Source of the DNA: Pedococcus sp. 5OH_020 | GTDB taxonomy: Bacteria > Actinomycetota > Actinomycetes > Actinomycetales > Dermatophilaceae | DNA: 64,000 nucleotides | Direction of reading: 5' to 3' | Assembly (NCBI RefSeq): GCF_027812955.1 | Contig: NZ_JAPYZV010000004.1 | Coordinates: forward strand, 372,001 to 436,000 | Shown: positions 20,323-28,975 of the stretch, one piece after another | Layout: every line of letters begins with the position of its first letter | Position numbering within the stretch: the stretch's first letter is position 1 | Position numbers and translations under genes: made by a program | Notes under the pieces: generated by a model | Databases searched by the model: none | What the model was told of the DNA's origin: nothing | Seen by the model: the letters and a program-made list of their open reading frames with translations, nothing else

Positions 20323-22374
20323 GTGAGCGACGCCGGGGCACCAGAGCAGCTTGAGCTCATCGGCGCGACGACGCCCCCGCGAAGGAGGGCCCGCACGACC
20401 GAGGCCACCGCGTCCACGGACCCGGTGGCCTCGGTCGTGGTCGACACCGGTCTGGCGCACCTGGACCGCCCGTTCGAGTACCTCGTCCCCGCGTCGATGG
20501 CGGAGACCGCGGTGCCAGGGGCGAGGGTGAAGGTGCGCTTCGCCGGGCAGGACCTGGGCGGCTTCGTGACGGCTCGAGCCTCGTCGGCAGGACACGACGG
20601 CAGGCTGGCGCCGCTGCGCCGGGTCGTGTCGCCGGAGCCGGTGCTGACCCCCGCCGTGCTCGAGGTCGCCCGCGCAGTCGCCGCCCGGTACGCGGGCACC
20701 CTCGGGGACGTGCTCCGGCTCGCCGTCCCGCCGCGCCACGCCGCAGCCGAGAAGGCACTCGCCGGCGACGCCGCCACGGTGGACCCCCTTCCGGTCACGA
20801 GCGGACCAGGACCGGCCTGGGCTCGCTACCCGGCGGGTCCTGCCTACCTCGCACGCCTGGCCGCGGGGGAGCCGCCCGCCGCCGCCTGGCTCGCGCGACC
20901 CACGACCGACCCTGCTGCGGACTGGCCGGCCGCCCTGGCAGCCGCGGCGGTCGCCGCGCTGCACAGCGGTAGAGGCAGCGTGCTGGTGCTGCCGGACCAT
21001 CGGGACGTCCTGCGGGTGGACGCCGCGCTGACCGACGCGATGGGACCCGGCCGGCATGTCCGCCTCACCGCGGACCAGGGCCCGCAGGCGAGGTACACCG
21101 CCTGGCTCAAGGTGCTCCGGGGGCACGTCAGGGTGGTCGTGGGCACGCGGGCGGCAGCCTTCGCACCCGTCCACGAGCTCGGGCTGGTGGCCTGGTGGGA
21201 CGACGGCGACGACCTCCACCAGGAGCCACGGTCGCCCTACCCGCACGTGCGGGAGGTGCTGCTGGAGCGGGCCCGGGTCGAACGGGCCGCCGTGCTGGCC
21301 GGCGGCTTCACGAGGACCGTCGAGCTGGAGCGGCTGGTGCAGGACGGCGTCCTGCGCCCGGTCGGCGCCTCTGACTCCGGCCGTACGGCCGTCCCGCGGG
21401 TCCGGGTGGCAGGCGAGGGTGTGGAGCTCGAGCGGGACCCCGCCGCCGCGTCGGCCCATCTGCCGTCGGTCGCGTGGCGGACCGCAAAGGCGGCTCTGGA
21501 GTCGGGTCCGGTGCTCGTCCAGGTCCCTCGTCGCGGGTATGTCCCGGCGCTGGCCTGCCAGACGTGCCGCGCGCCGGTTCGCTGCCGGCACTGCGCCGGC
21601 CCCGTGGCGGTGGCGGGCCGCACCGAGGATCCACGGTGTCGTTGGTGCGCGCGGGGCGTGGGCCGCTTCGAGTGCCGGAGCTGCGGCGGCCGCGAGCTCC
21701 GATCGTCGGTGGTGGGAGCCCGTCGCACCGCGGAGGAGCTCGGCCGGGCGTTCCCCGGCGTCCCGGTACACACGTCGGGCGCAGGCGCCGTCCTTCCTTC
21801 CGTGGGGCCCACGCCGGCACTTGTCATCGCCACACCGGGCGCGGAGCCGGTGGCCCGCGATGGCTATGCCGCGACGCTGCTCCTCGACGCCTGGGCGTCC
21901 CTCGACCGGCCCACGCTGAACGCTTCGGAGGAGGCGCTGCGCAGATGGTTGGCAGCAGCAGCCCTGACGCGCGGCTCGGGTCAGGGTGGCCAGGTGGTGC
22001 TCTGCGGTGCACCGGTGCACACCACGCTGCCCGCGGTCGAGGCGCTGGTGCGTTGGGACCCCGTGTGGTTCGCCGGGAGGGAGCTCGCCGAGCGCCTCGA
22101 GCTGCGGCTGCCACCGACGGTGGCGATGGCCGCGGTGACCGGTGACCGACGGACGGTCGAGTCCGCGTTGGGGGAGGCGGACCTCGGGAGGGACGTCGAA
22201 CTGCTGGGGCCGCTCTCGCAGGGCGAGGACGCCGTCCGCGTCCTGCTCCGGGCTCCGCTCGACCAGCGCCCGGCGCTGGCGGCGGCCCTTGCGACCCTGC
22301 GGGCGGTCCGCAGCGCGCACAAGGAGGCGGCAGGGCTCAAGGTGGCCGTCGACCCGGCGGATCTCGGGGGCTGA
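20323..22374 (+). CDS. priA: PriA-like primosomal protein with degenerate helicase motifs
   Basis: Related to the replication-restart protein PriA. 683 aa from GTG 20323, chosen because it follows a -10 element by 7 nt and matches family length. The N-terminal DNA-binding domain (DRPFEYLVPASM...VKVRFAGQDLGGFV) is intact and the zinc-binding cysteines are kept (CQTC, CRHC, CRWC, CRSC, residues ~412-450). The Walker A GSGKT expected near residue ~215 is absent (HSGRGSVLVLP) and the DEEH box is replaced by WWDDGDDLHQ near ~290. It therefore cannot be a standard ATP-driven helicase; such forms are typical of actinobacteria. A structural restart role is inferred. Confidence 0.9.
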   Translation: MSDAGAPEQLELIGATTPPRRRARTTEATASTDPVASVVVDTGLAHLDRPFEYLVPASMAETAVPGARVKVRFAGQDLGGFVTARASSAGHDGRLAPLRRVVSPEPVLTPAVLEVARAVAARYAGTLGDVLRLAVPPRHAAAEKALAGDAATVDPLPVTSGPGPAWARYPAGPAYLARLAAGEPPAAAWLARPTTDPAADWPAALAAAAVAALHSGRGSVLVLPDHRDVLRVDAALTDAMGPGRHVRLTADQGPQARYTAWLKVLRGHVRVVVGTRAAAFAPVHELGLVAWWDDGDDLHQEPRSPYPHVREVLLERARVERAAVLAGGFTRTVELERLVQDGVLRPVGASDSGRTAVPRVRVAGEGVELERDPAAASAHLPSVAWRTAKAALESGPVLVQVPRRGYVPALACQTCRAPVRCRHCAGPVAVAGRTEDPRCRWCARGVGRFECRSCGGRELRSSVVGARRTAEELGRAFPGVPVHTSGAGAVLPSVGPTPALVIATPGAEPVARDGYAATLLLDAWASLDRPTLNASEEALRRWLAAAALTRGSGQGGQVVLCGAPVHTTLPAVEALVRWDPVWFAGRELAERLELRLPPTVAMAAVTGDRRTVESALGEADLGRDVELLGPLSQGEDAVRVLLRAPLDQRPALAAALATLRAVRSAHKEAAGLKVAVDPADLGG

Positions 22375-22424
22375 GTGGTGGCGTGGCGTCCCGAGCCCGT
22401 CCCAGTCCGACGCACTCCAGCCCG

Positions 22425-22482
22425 CCCAGTCCCAGCAGCCCAGTCGCAGTCAGCCCAGTCGCAGTCAGCCCAGCCGCAGTCC
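22425..22482 (+). repeat. Four-copy 14-15 bp tandem repeat between priA and def
   Basis: Unit CCCAGTCGCAGTCAG occurs exactly at 22439-22453 and 22454-22468, flanked by degenerate copies at 22425-22438 and 22469-22482. The array lies between the priA stop and the def promoter. No coding or palindromic character is evident. Confidence 0.85.
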
Positions 22483-22503
22483 GGGGGGCCGGGAGGACCG
22501 ACC

Positions 22504-22509
22504 TAGACT
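22504..22509 (+). promoter_or_regulatory. Putative leaderless promoter -10 for def
   Basis: TAGACT, then 7 nt, then GTG 22517. There is no ribosome binding site between. Confidence 0.6.
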
Positions 22510-22516
22510 GGGCGCC

Positions 22517-23062
22517 GTGTCGATCCAGAACATCCGGCTCTTCGGTGACCCCGTGCTGCGCACCCCGGCGGAGCCGGTCGTCGACTTCGACCGTGAGCTG
22601 CGGCAGCTGGTCCGCGACCTGACCGACACGATGATGGACGCGCCCGGCGCAGGCCTCGCGGCCCCGCAGATCGGGGTCGGCCTTCGCGTCTTCACCTACT
22701 GGGTGGACGGGGAGCTGGGACACCTGGTGAACCCTGACCTCGACCTGTCGAGCGAGCTGCAGGACGGCGAGGAGGGGTGCCTGTCCTTCCCGGGGCTGCG
22801 GTTCGACACACCGCGCTCCCTGCGCGTGGTGGCCCGAGGGATGAACCAGTTCGGCGAGCCCGTCGTGCTGGAGGGCTCGGAGCTCCTGGCACGGTGCATC
22901 CAGCACGAGACCGACCACCTCGACGGCATCCTCTTCATCGACCGAATGGACCGGGAGCAGCGCAAGCTGGCGATGCGGGCCATCCGCGAGGCGCAGTGGT
23001 CGGGCCAGAGCGCGCCGACGGTGAAGGCCAGCCCGCATGCCACCTTCGGCCGGGGCATGTGA
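22517..23062 (+). CDS. def: Peptide deformylase
   Basis: Removes the N-formyl group from nascent proteins. The 181-aa protein carries all three metal motifs: [10 protein letters not shown] near residue 45, EGCLSFPG near 90 (metal Cys) and QHETDHLDG near 132 (HExxH-type). GTG 22517 is chosen from the -10 element 7 nt before and the conserved start [18 protein letters not shown]; the open frame upstream only reads through a tandem repeat. The fmt gene follows after 2 bp, uniting removal and addition of formyl groups. Confidence 0.96.
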   Translation: MSIQNIRLFGDPVLRTPAEPVVDFDRELRQLVRDLTDTMMDAPGAGLAAPQIGVGLRVFTYWVDGELGHLVNPDLDLSSELQDGEEGCLSFPGLRFDTPRSLRVVARGMNQFGEPVVLEGSELLARCIQHETDHLDGILFIDRMDREQRKLAMRAIREAQWSGQSAPTVKASPHATFGRGM

Positions 23063-23064
23063 GC

Positions 23065-24003
23065 ATGCGGCTGGTCTTCGCCGGGACGCCGCAGGCTGCC
23101 GTCCCGTCGCTGGATGCCCTGCTGGCCTCCTCTCACGAGGTCGTCGCCGTCCTGACCCGCCCGGACGCCCGGGCCGGACGAGGACGGAGCCTGGTCCAGT
23201 CGCCGGTGCGGCGCCGGGCCCAGGAGGAGGGCATCGAGGTCCTCGCGCCGGAGCATCCCCGCGACCCGGACTTCCTGGAGCGGCTGCGACAGCTCCGCCC
23301 GGAGGTGTGTCCTGTCGTGGCCTACGGCGCGCTGGTCCCCCCGGCCGCGCTCGCCATACCGGCGCACGGCTGGGTCAACCTGCACTTCTCGCTCCTGCCT
23401 GCCTGGCGCGGCGCAGCCCCGGTGCAGCATGCGGTGATGGCCGGCGACGAGGTCACCGGCGCGACGACGTTCCGTCTCGAGGCCGGCCTCGACACGGGTC
23501 CCGTGTACGGGATGATGACCGAGCAGGTCAGGCCGATGGACACTGCCGGCGACCTGCTCGAGCGGCTCGCGGTCGGGGGCGCCGGGCTGCTCGCGGCGAC
23601 CATCGACGGCATCGAGGACGGGTCGGTGCAGCCGGTTCCGCAGCCCGTCGAGGGTGTGTCGTTCGCGCCGAAGCTCGGGGTCGCTGACGCGGCAGTGCGG
23701 TGGGACCGCCCCGCGACTGCGGTGGACCGGCAGGTCCGAGGGTGCACCCCCAGCCCCGGTGCCTGGTCGGTGTTCCGGGGGGAGCGGGTCAAGATCGGGC
23801 CGGTGCGGACGGGCGAGGGGTACGCCGGGCCGCGACTCGCTCCCGGGGAGCTGGCGGCGGGCAAGCGCGAGGTGTGGGTGGGCACCGGCTCCGTGCCCGT
23901 ACTGCTGACGGACGTACGTCCCCACGGCAAGAAGGAGATGCCTGCCGCCGCCTGGGCTCGCGGGGTCCGGGTCGAGGCAGGGGATCGGTTCAGCGATGAG
24001 TGA
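23065..24003 (+). CDS. fmt: Methionyl-tRNA formyltransferase
   Basis: Formylates initiator Met-tRNA using 10-formyl-tetrahydrofolate. The 312-aa protein has the start [16 protein letters not shown], the catalytic core [19 protein letters not shown] near residue 107 (Asn and His) and LDTGPVYG with the catalytic Asp near 142; the C-terminal tRNA-binding beta-barrel follows. ATG 23065 is 2 bp after def. It overlaps rsmB by 8 bp. Confidence 0.97.
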   Translation: MRLVFAGTPQAAVPSLDALLASSHEVVAVLTRPDARAGRGRSLVQSPVRRRAQEEGIEVLAPEHPRDPDFLERLRQLRPEVCPVVAYGALVPPAALAIPAHGWVNLHFSLLPAWRGAAPVQHAVMAGDEVTGATTFRLEAGLDTGPVYGMMTEQVRPMDTAGDLLERLAVGGAGLLAATIDGIEDGSVQPVPQPVEGVSFAPKLGVADAAVRWDRPATAVDRQVRGCTPSPGAWSVFRGERVKIGPVRTGEGYAGPRLAPGELAAGKREVWVGTGSVPVLLTDVRPHGKKEMPAAAWARGVRVEAGDRFSDE

Positions 24004-25498
24004 GGAACGACGTAGCTCCCAGGGGCGGCAACGCCCTGCGCGTGCCCACGGCGGTCGGCAGCGATCGGCACAGCGGCCCAGCGAGCGCGGCCGCAGTACC
24101 GACCCCCAGCGGCTGGCCGCGTACACCGTCCTGCGCGCGGTCGCGGAGGGGGCATACGCGAACCTCGAGCTTCCCAAGGTGTTGCGCGACCGGCGCATCC
24201 ACGGTCGTGACGCGGCCTTCACGACGGAGCTCGTGTATGGCGCGGTTCGCATGCAGGGCCTGTACGACCCGGTCATCAGCGTGGCGGCGGGTCGCCCCGT
24301 CAGTGCGATCGACGGGGCGGTGCTCGACACTCTCAGGCTGGGGGCGCACCAGCTCCTGGGCATGCGCGTGCCCACGCATGCGGCTGTGGACGAGACCGTC
24401 GGGCTGGCGCGGAAGGTCAACGGCGCCGGCGCGGCGGGCTTCGTCAACGCTGTCATGCGACGCATCAGCGAACGGGAGCCCGCCGACTGGCTGGCCCAGG
24501 TGGTGCCCGCAGGGGCCGAGCCGGCGGCTCGCCTGGCTGTCGAGCAGTCCCACCCGCTGTGGGTGGTAAAGGCTCTGCGCGCCGCCCTGCTCGGGCACGG
24601 GGCCTCCACCGCCGCGACCGTCGACGCGGACCTGAACGCCCTCCTCGTCACCGACAACGCGCCGGCGAGGGTGTCGCTGGTAGCCAGGCCTGGCCTCTCC
24701 ACGGTCTCCGAGCTCGTGGCGGCAGGGGCCGAGGCGTCCGAGCTGTCACCGGTGGCAGCGGTGCTCCCCGGCGGCGACCCCGGCGGCATCGAGGCCGTGC
24801 GCGAGGGTCGCGCCGCCGTCCAGGACGAGGGGTCCCAGCTGGTGGCGCTGGCCCTGGCCGCGGTGCCCGTGGAGGCGCCTGCTCCGCAGCAGTGGCTGGA
24901 CCTGTGCGCCGGCCCGGGCGGCAAGGCGGGGCTGCTGGCGGCACTCGCCCTGCAGACCGGAGCCGACCTCACCGCCAACGAGGTGAGCGAGCACCGTGCC
25001 GACCTGGTTCGCCAGACCCTGCGGCCGGCAAAGGCCCAGGCGCGCGACGCCGGTCGAAGGGTGGACGTCGTGACCGCCGACGGCCGCAGCTACGGCCAGG
25101 ATCATCCCGGGCGCTACCACCGGGTGCTCGTGGACGCCCCGTGCACCGGACTGGGAGCGCTGCGCCGGCGTCCGGAGGCCCGCTGGCGGCGCAGCCCGGC
25201 GGATCTCGCCGACCTGGGAAAGCTGCAGCGCGAGCTGCTCACGTCGGCTATCGACGCGACGGCCACCGGTGGCGTCGTGGCCTACGCCACGTGCAGCCCG
25301 CACCTCGCGGAAACCCAGTTCGTGGTTCGCGACGTGACCAGGCGCCGTGACGACGTGGAGCTCCTGGAGGCGCCGGAGCTCCTCAGGCAGGTTGTGGGGA
25401 GGGCCATCGACCTCCCGGGGAACGGTGGCACGGTGCAGCTCTGGCCGCATCTGCACGGCACGGACGGGATGTTCCTGGCGCTGCTGCGCCGACGGTGA
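23996..25498 (+). CDS. rsmB: 16S rRNA m5C967 methyltransferase (RsmB/Sun type)
   Basis: SAM-dependent cytosine-C5 methylation of 16S rRNA. The 500-aa protein has a basic disordered N-terminus (residues 1-38), a NusB-like RNA-binding domain (~39-165), and a Rossmann methyltransferase domain with [11 protein letters not shown] near 302, [22 protein letters not shown] near 378 and the catalytic Cys in [10 protein letters not shown] near 425. ATG 23996 overlaps fmt. Translation-related operon def-fmt-rsmB. Confidence 0.95.
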   Translation: MSEERRSSQGRQRPARAHGGRQRSAQRPSERGRSTDPQRLAAYTVLRAVAEGAYANLELPKVLRDRRIHGRDAAFTTELVYGAVRMQGLYDPVISVAAGRPVSAIDGAVLDTLRLGAHQLLGMRVPTHAAVDETVGLARKVNGAGAAGFVNAVMRRISEREPADWLAQVVPAGAEPAARLAVEQSHPLWVVKALRAALLGHGASTAATVDADLNALLVTDNAPARVSLVARPGLSTVSELVAAGAEASELSPVAAVLPGGDPGGIEAVREGRAAVQDEGSQLVALALAAVPVEAPAPQQWLDLCAGPGGKAGLLAALALQTGADLTANEVSEHRADLVRQTLRPAKAQARDAGRRVDVVTADGRSYGQDHPGRYHRVLVDAPCTGLGALRRRPEARWRRSPADLADLGKLQRELLTSAIDATATGGVVAYATCSPHLAETQFVVRDVTRRRDDVELLEAPELLRQVVGRAIDLPGNGGTVQLWPHLHGTDGMFLALLRRR

Positions 25499-25552
25499 CC
25501 CGATCGTGCCGACGCCGGTGACCGGTGCCCAGGTGAGACACGGTGGACCCAT

Positions 25553-25558
25553 TAGGGT
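25553..25558 (+). promoter_or_regulatory. Putative leaderless promoter -10 for rpe
   Basis: TAGGGT, 7 nt, then GTG 25566. Same geometry as def, priA and pyk. Confidence 0.6.
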
Positions 25559-25565
25559 GAGCGCC

Positions 25566-26228
25566 GTGCAGATCTCCCCGAGCATCCTCTCGGCCGACTT
25601 CGCCAACCTCGAGCGCGAGCTCGGCCGGATCAGCAACGCCGACTGGGCGCACGTGGATGTCATGGACGGCCATTTCGTGCCCAACCTCACCCTCGGCCTG
25701 CCCGTGGTGGAGGCCCTGGCACGGGTCAGCGCGGTGCCGCTGGACTGCCACCTCATGATCGACGACCCCGACCGGTGGGCTCCGCAGTACGCGGAGGCCG
25801 GCGCCGGCTCGGTCACCTTCCACGTCGAGGCGGCACGGGACCCACGCGCCGTCGCCAGGGCGCTGCGGTCTGCCGGCGCGCGGGCGGGCCTGGCGCTCAA
25901 GCCGGGTACGGCGTTCCCGCCGTACGAGGAGCTGCTTCCCGACCTGGACATGGTTCTCGTCATGACCGTCGAGCCCGGGTTCGGCGGCCAGTCCTTCATG
26001 GCCGACCAGCTGCCCAAGGTGGCCCAGGTGCGGCAGGCGGTTCGTGACCACGGCGGGGAGATCTGGGTGCAGGTGGACGGGGGTGTGTCGGCTGGGACCA
26101 TCGAGCAGTGTGCCGAGGCCGGCGCCGACGTGTTCGTCGCCGGCTCCGCCGTGTACGGTGCCGACGACGCCGCGCAGGCCGTCGAGCACCTCAGGGCGCT
26201 CGCGACGGCGCACTGCCACTCGCGATGA
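25566..26228 (+). CDS. rpe: Ribulose-phosphate 3-epimerase
   Basis: Interconverts ribulose-5-phosphate and xylulose-5-phosphate (pentose phosphate pathway); ribulose-5-phosphate is also the RibB substrate used by the next operon. The 220-aa TIM barrel starts [16 protein letters not shown], with [12 protein letters not shown] (metal His and Asp) near 33, CHLMIDDP near 66, [12 protein letters not shown] near 139 and QVDGGV near 175. GTG 25566 fits a leaderless start 7 nt after TAGGGT. Confidence 0.97.
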   Translation: MQISPSILSADFANLERELGRISNADWAHVDVMDGHFVPNLTLGLPVVEALARVSAVPLDCHLMIDDPDRWAPQYAEAGAGSVTFHVEAARDPRAVARALRSAGARAGLALKPGTAFPPYEELLPDLDMVLVMTVEPGFGGQSFMADQLPKVAQVRQAVRDHGGEIWVQVDGGVSAGTIEQCAEAGADVFVAGSAVYGADDAAQAVEHLRALATAHCHSR

Positions 26229-26263
26229 CCCGCCGCCATGCGGCAGGGCCCCTGCGCGGCGGG
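26229..26263 (+). terminator. Strong nested hairpin after rpe
   Basis: Immediately after the rpe TGA, CCCGCCGC (26229-26236) pairs with GCGGCGGG (26256-26263), enclosing an inner GCAGG-gcc-CCTGC hairpin (26243-26255). No T-tract. Likely separates rpe from the rib operon. Confidence 0.65.
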
Positions 26264-26303
26264 CACACGGACGCGGGTCGGCGGGCGCTCTGCGGGGTTC
26301 GTA

Positions 26304-26317
26304 GTGAGGACCGTCAC
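26304..26317 (+). promoter_or_regulatory. GTGA-N6-TCAC dyad upstream of the rib operon
   Basis: GTGA-GGACCG-TCAC is a perfect dyad matching the core of Crp/Fnr-family operators (TGTGA-N6-TCACA). Its centre is ~54 bp before the start predicted from the downstream CATAAT. Function is inferred. Confidence 0.4.
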
Positions 26318-26351
26318 TCGGACGCCCCGCTGACGTCGCCCGGCCCCCTGG

Positions 26352-26357
26352 CATAAT
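26352..26357 (+). promoter_or_regulatory. Putative -10 element of the rib operon
   Basis: CATAAT lies about 8 bp before the first base of the FMN riboswitch, so transcription would begin just before the aptamer. Confidence 0.5.
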
Positions 26358-26364
26358 GACGGTG

Positions 26365-26491
26365 ACGTGCTCCGGGGTCGGTGCAACTCCGAACCGGCGG
26401 TGACAGTCCGCGACCCGACCGCAGCCAGCGGCCGGTTGACCTGGTGGAACTCCAGGACCGACGGTGAAAGTCCGGATGGTAGGCAGCACGC
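26365..26491 (+). promoter_or_regulatory. FMN riboswitch (RFN element)
   Basis: Contains the conserved RFN blocks in order: GGGGTCGGTG, CCGAACCGGCGGT, AGTCCGCGACCC, TTGACCTGGTGGAA, CCGACGGTGAAAGTCCGGATGG and GGCAGCACG (longest blocks given in part). The closing P1 stem is CGTGCT (26366-26371) with AGCACG (26485-26490). It is ~110 nt before ribD. No terminator with T-tract follows; GTCCTG (26512-26517) could pair with CAGGAC (26596-26601) at the ribD ribosome site, which suggests translational control (inference). FMN would repress ribD-ribE-ribM-ribBA-ribH. Confidence 0.95.
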
Positions 26492-26601
26492 GAAGCAGAC
26501 CTTCGAGGTCCGTCCTGTCACCGGCTCCCGGTGTGGCGGCCCTCGGGCGCCCTGCTCGGTCCCCGGAGCTCGACCATCGGTCTGGAGCACGAGGGCAGGA
26601 C

Positions 26602-27633
26602 ATGACGGGGCAGCACACCACGGACGCCGACGAGGTGTGGATGAGTCGCGCCCTGGAGCTGGCCGAGCGCGGACCCGAGGCTGACGCCAACCCGCGCGTC
26701 GGGTGCGTCCTCGTCGGGCCCGACGGGAGCCTCGTGGCCGAAGGCTGGCACCGGGGCGCCGGGACCCCGCACGCCGAGGCGGACGCGCTCGCCGCCGCCG
26801 GCGACCGGGCCGAGGGCTGCACCGCGTACGCCTCCCTGGAGCCGTGCAACCACACCGGCCGCACACAGCCGTGCGCGCAGGCGCTGCGCGCTGCGCGGGT
26901 GCGGCGCGTCGTCTTTGCCCAGACGGACCCGAACCCGGCAGCGGCCGGTGGCGGCCAGTGGCTCCTTGAGCACGGCGTGGGGACTCGGGCTGGGGTGCTG
27001 GCGACCGAGGCGGAGCTCCTGAACCGGACGTGGACCCAGCTGGTGACCACTGGAAGGCCCTGGGTCACCTGGAAGCTCGCGACGACCCTGGACGGGCGCA
27101 GCGCAGCCGCCGACGGCACGAGCCGGTGGATCACGGGGGAGAAGGCGCGCCAGGACGTGCACGTCCAGCGCTCTCGGTGCGGAGCCATCCTCGTGGGGAC
27201 CGGGACGGCGCTCACCGACGACCCCCACCTGACCGCGCGTCGGGCGGACGGCCGCCTGTACGAGCGACAGCCGGTGCGTGTCGTCATGGGGGTGCGCGAG
27301 CTGGCTGTGACCGCGCGGGTGCTCGACGACGCAGCACCGACCTGGCACCTGCGGACCCGGGACCCGCACGAGGTCCTTGCAGCGCTGGCGAGGGCGGAGA
27401 TCCACCACCTGTGGCTCGAGGGTGGCCCCACGGTCGCGGCCGCTTTCATGTCCGCCGGTCTGGTCGACGAGGTCGTCGCCTACGTCGCACCGGTTCTGCT
27501 CGGACGCGGTCGCCCGTCCGTCGGCGACCTCGGCATCACGACCATGGGCCGCGCCCTCCGGCTCGAGCCGACCGACATCACGCTCATCGGCCACGATGTG
27601 CGGCTCACCGCCTGCCTCAAGGAGATCGGCTGA
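26602..27633 (+). CDS. ribD: Bifunctional riboflavin biosynthesis deaminase/reductase RibD
   Basis: Deaminates the GTP-cyclohydrolase II product, then reduces the ribosyl chain. The 343-aa protein has an N-terminal deaminase with the zinc site PHAEADAL and SLEPCNHTGRTQPC (residues ~55-90) and a C-terminal reductase from ~145 (WVTWKLATTLDGR, ILVGTGTALTDDP, LWLEGGPTVAAAF). ATG 26602 is preceded by GGCAGGA; the open frame extends upstream through the riboswitch but that part is not coding. First gene of the rib operon. Confidence 0.96.
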   Translation: MTGQHTTDADEVWMSRALELAERGPEADANPRVGCVLVGPDGSLVAEGWHRGAGTPHAEADALAAAGDRAEGCTAYASLEPCNHTGRTQPCAQALRAARVRRVVFAQTDPNPAAAGGGQWLLEHGVGTRAGVLATEAELLNRTWTQLVTTGRPWVTWKLATTLDGRSAAADGTSRWITGEKARQDVHVQRSRCGAILVGTGTALTDDPHLTARRADGRLYERQPVRVVMGVRELAVTARVLDDAAPTWHLRTRDPHEVLAALARAEIHHLWLEGGPTVAAAFMSAGLVDEVVAYVAPVLLGRGRPSVGDLGITTMGRALRLEPTDITLIGHDVRLTACLKEIG

Positions 27634-28268
27634 TGTTCACCGGGATAGTGGAGGAGCTCGGCACGGTCGTCGCCCTCGAGCACGGCAGGGACTCCGCCCG
27701 CCTGACCGTCGCGGGGCCGCTGGTCACCCAGGACGCGGTCCACGGCGCCTCCATCGCGGTGAACGGGATCTGCCTCACGGTGGTGGAGCACTCGAGCGGC
27801 CGGTTCACGGTGGACGTGATGGCCGAGACTCTGAGCCGAACCAGCCTGGGTTCCCTGGCCGCTGGTGACCCGGTGAACCTGGAGCGCGCCATGTCGACCG
27901 GCAGCCGGTTCGGTGGCCATGTCGTCCAGGGACATGTCGATGCCACGGCGACCATCACGGAACGCGTCCCGGGGGACCGGTGGGAGGTGGTGCGTTTCAG
28001 CCTTCCGCCCACGGTGGCTCGCTACGTCGTGGAGAAGGGCTCCATCACGGTCGACGGCGTCAGCCTCACCGTGGCGACGCTGGGCACCGACTCGTTCACC
28101 GTGTCACTCATCCCGACGACTCTGGCCCTGACCACGTTGGGACACAAGGTCGTGGGGGATCCCGTGAACCTCGAGGTGGACGTGCTGGCGAAGTACGTCG
28201 AACGCCTCCTCGCCTTCGCCCCTCCGCACGACAGCACGACTACCAGCGATCAGGAGACCACGGTATGA
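27633..28268 (+). CDS. ribE: Riboflavin synthase alpha chain
   Basis: Dismutates two 6,7-dimethyl-8-ribityllumazines to riboflavin. The 211-aa protein shows the duplicated lumazine-binding domains: MFTGIVEELGTV...VNGICLTV in the first half and GHVDATATI...VDGVSLTV in the second, with the linking segment SRFGGHVVQGHVD. ATG 27633 shares a base with the ribD stop. It overlaps ribM by 4 bp. Confidence 0.96.
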   Translation: MFTGIVEELGTVVALEHGRDSARLTVAGPLVTQDAVHGASIAVNGICLTVVEHSSGRFTVDVMAETLSRTSLGSLAAGDPVNLERAMSTGSRFGGHVVQGHVDATATITERVPGDRWEVVRFSLPPTVARYVVEKGSITVDGVSLTVATLGTDSFTVSLIPTTLALTTLGHKVVGDPVNLEVDVLAKYVERLLAFAPPHDSTTTSDQETTV

Positions 28269-28975
28269 ACTGGCTCGAGAAGCTCTTCGACGCCCAGCTG
28301 CACCTCGGCAGCCAGCAGATCCTCTGGCGGGAGGTGGTCGGCAATGCCTTCGGGTTCGCCTCCGCGATCGGAGGCATGCGGCGCCGTGTCTGGGCCTGGC
28401 CCGTGGGGATCGTCGGCAACGTCCTGCTCTTCACCGTGTTCTTCGGCGTCGCGTTCAGCAACCCCCAGCACACCACCCTCTACGGCCAGGCGGGACGGCA
28501 GGTGTTCTTCGTGATCACCAGCGTCTACGGCTGGTGGCGATGGCAGCAGGTGCGCCGGGCGAACCACGCCGAAGGCACGGCGCGGCCCGCCATCACGCCT
28601 CGCTGGGCCACCATGCGGGAAAGGGCGGGGTACGTCGGGTTCTGGCTCGCCGGCGTCGTCGTGCTCCAGTGGGTCTTCGCCCTCATCGGCGCCGGGTGGC
28701 CGGCGCCACGCTGGTACTACTGGTGCGACGCATGGATCTTCGTCGGGTCCATCGTGGCCACCTACGCCATGGCGCGCGGGTGGAACGACTTCTGGCTGGC
28801 CTGGATCGCCGTGGACATCGTCGGAGTCCCCCTGCTGGTCCACTCCAGGTTCTACCCGTCGGCTGTGCTCTACGCCGTGTACGGGGCGCTGGTCGTGTAC
28901 GGGTTCTTCGTCTGGCTGAAGGCCTCGCGCGAAGAACCGGAGCCGGTCAGAGAGCTGTCCGAGGCTCGGGCATGA
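28265..28975 (+). CDS. ribM: PnuC-family vitamin transporter, likely riboflavin facilitator RibM
   Basis: A 236-aa membrane protein with about seven hydrophobic segments and the PnuC-family features NAFGFASAIGGMRRRVWAWPVGIVGN, VYGWWRWQQ near residue 83 and WLAWIAVDIVGVPLL near 178. PnuC proteins usually move nicotinamide riboside, but members encoded in FMN-riboswitch operons of Corynebacterium and Streptomyces (RibM) move riboflavin. Position between ribE and ribBA, 4-bp overlaps on both sides and the upstream riboswitch all support RibM. Substrate not directly readable from sequence. Confidence 0.85.
   Translation: MNWLEKLFDAQLHLGSQQILWREVVGNAFGFASAIGGMRRRVWAWPVGIVGNVLLFTVFFGVAFSNPQHTTLYGQAGRQVFFVITSVYGWWRWQQVRRANHAEGTARPAITPRWATMRERAGYVGFWLAGVVVLQWVFALIGAGWPAPRWYYWCDAWIFVGSIVATYAMARGWNDFWLAWIAVDIVGVPLLVHSRFYPSAVLYAVYGALVVYGFFVWLKASREEPEPVRELSEARA

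Noticed and set aside
22375-22516. N-terminal extension of peptide deformylase through the repeat (QPSRS units)
   Set aside because: The frame is open, but no start codon with ribosome site exists there and the conserved N-terminus begins at GTG 22517 behind a -10 element.
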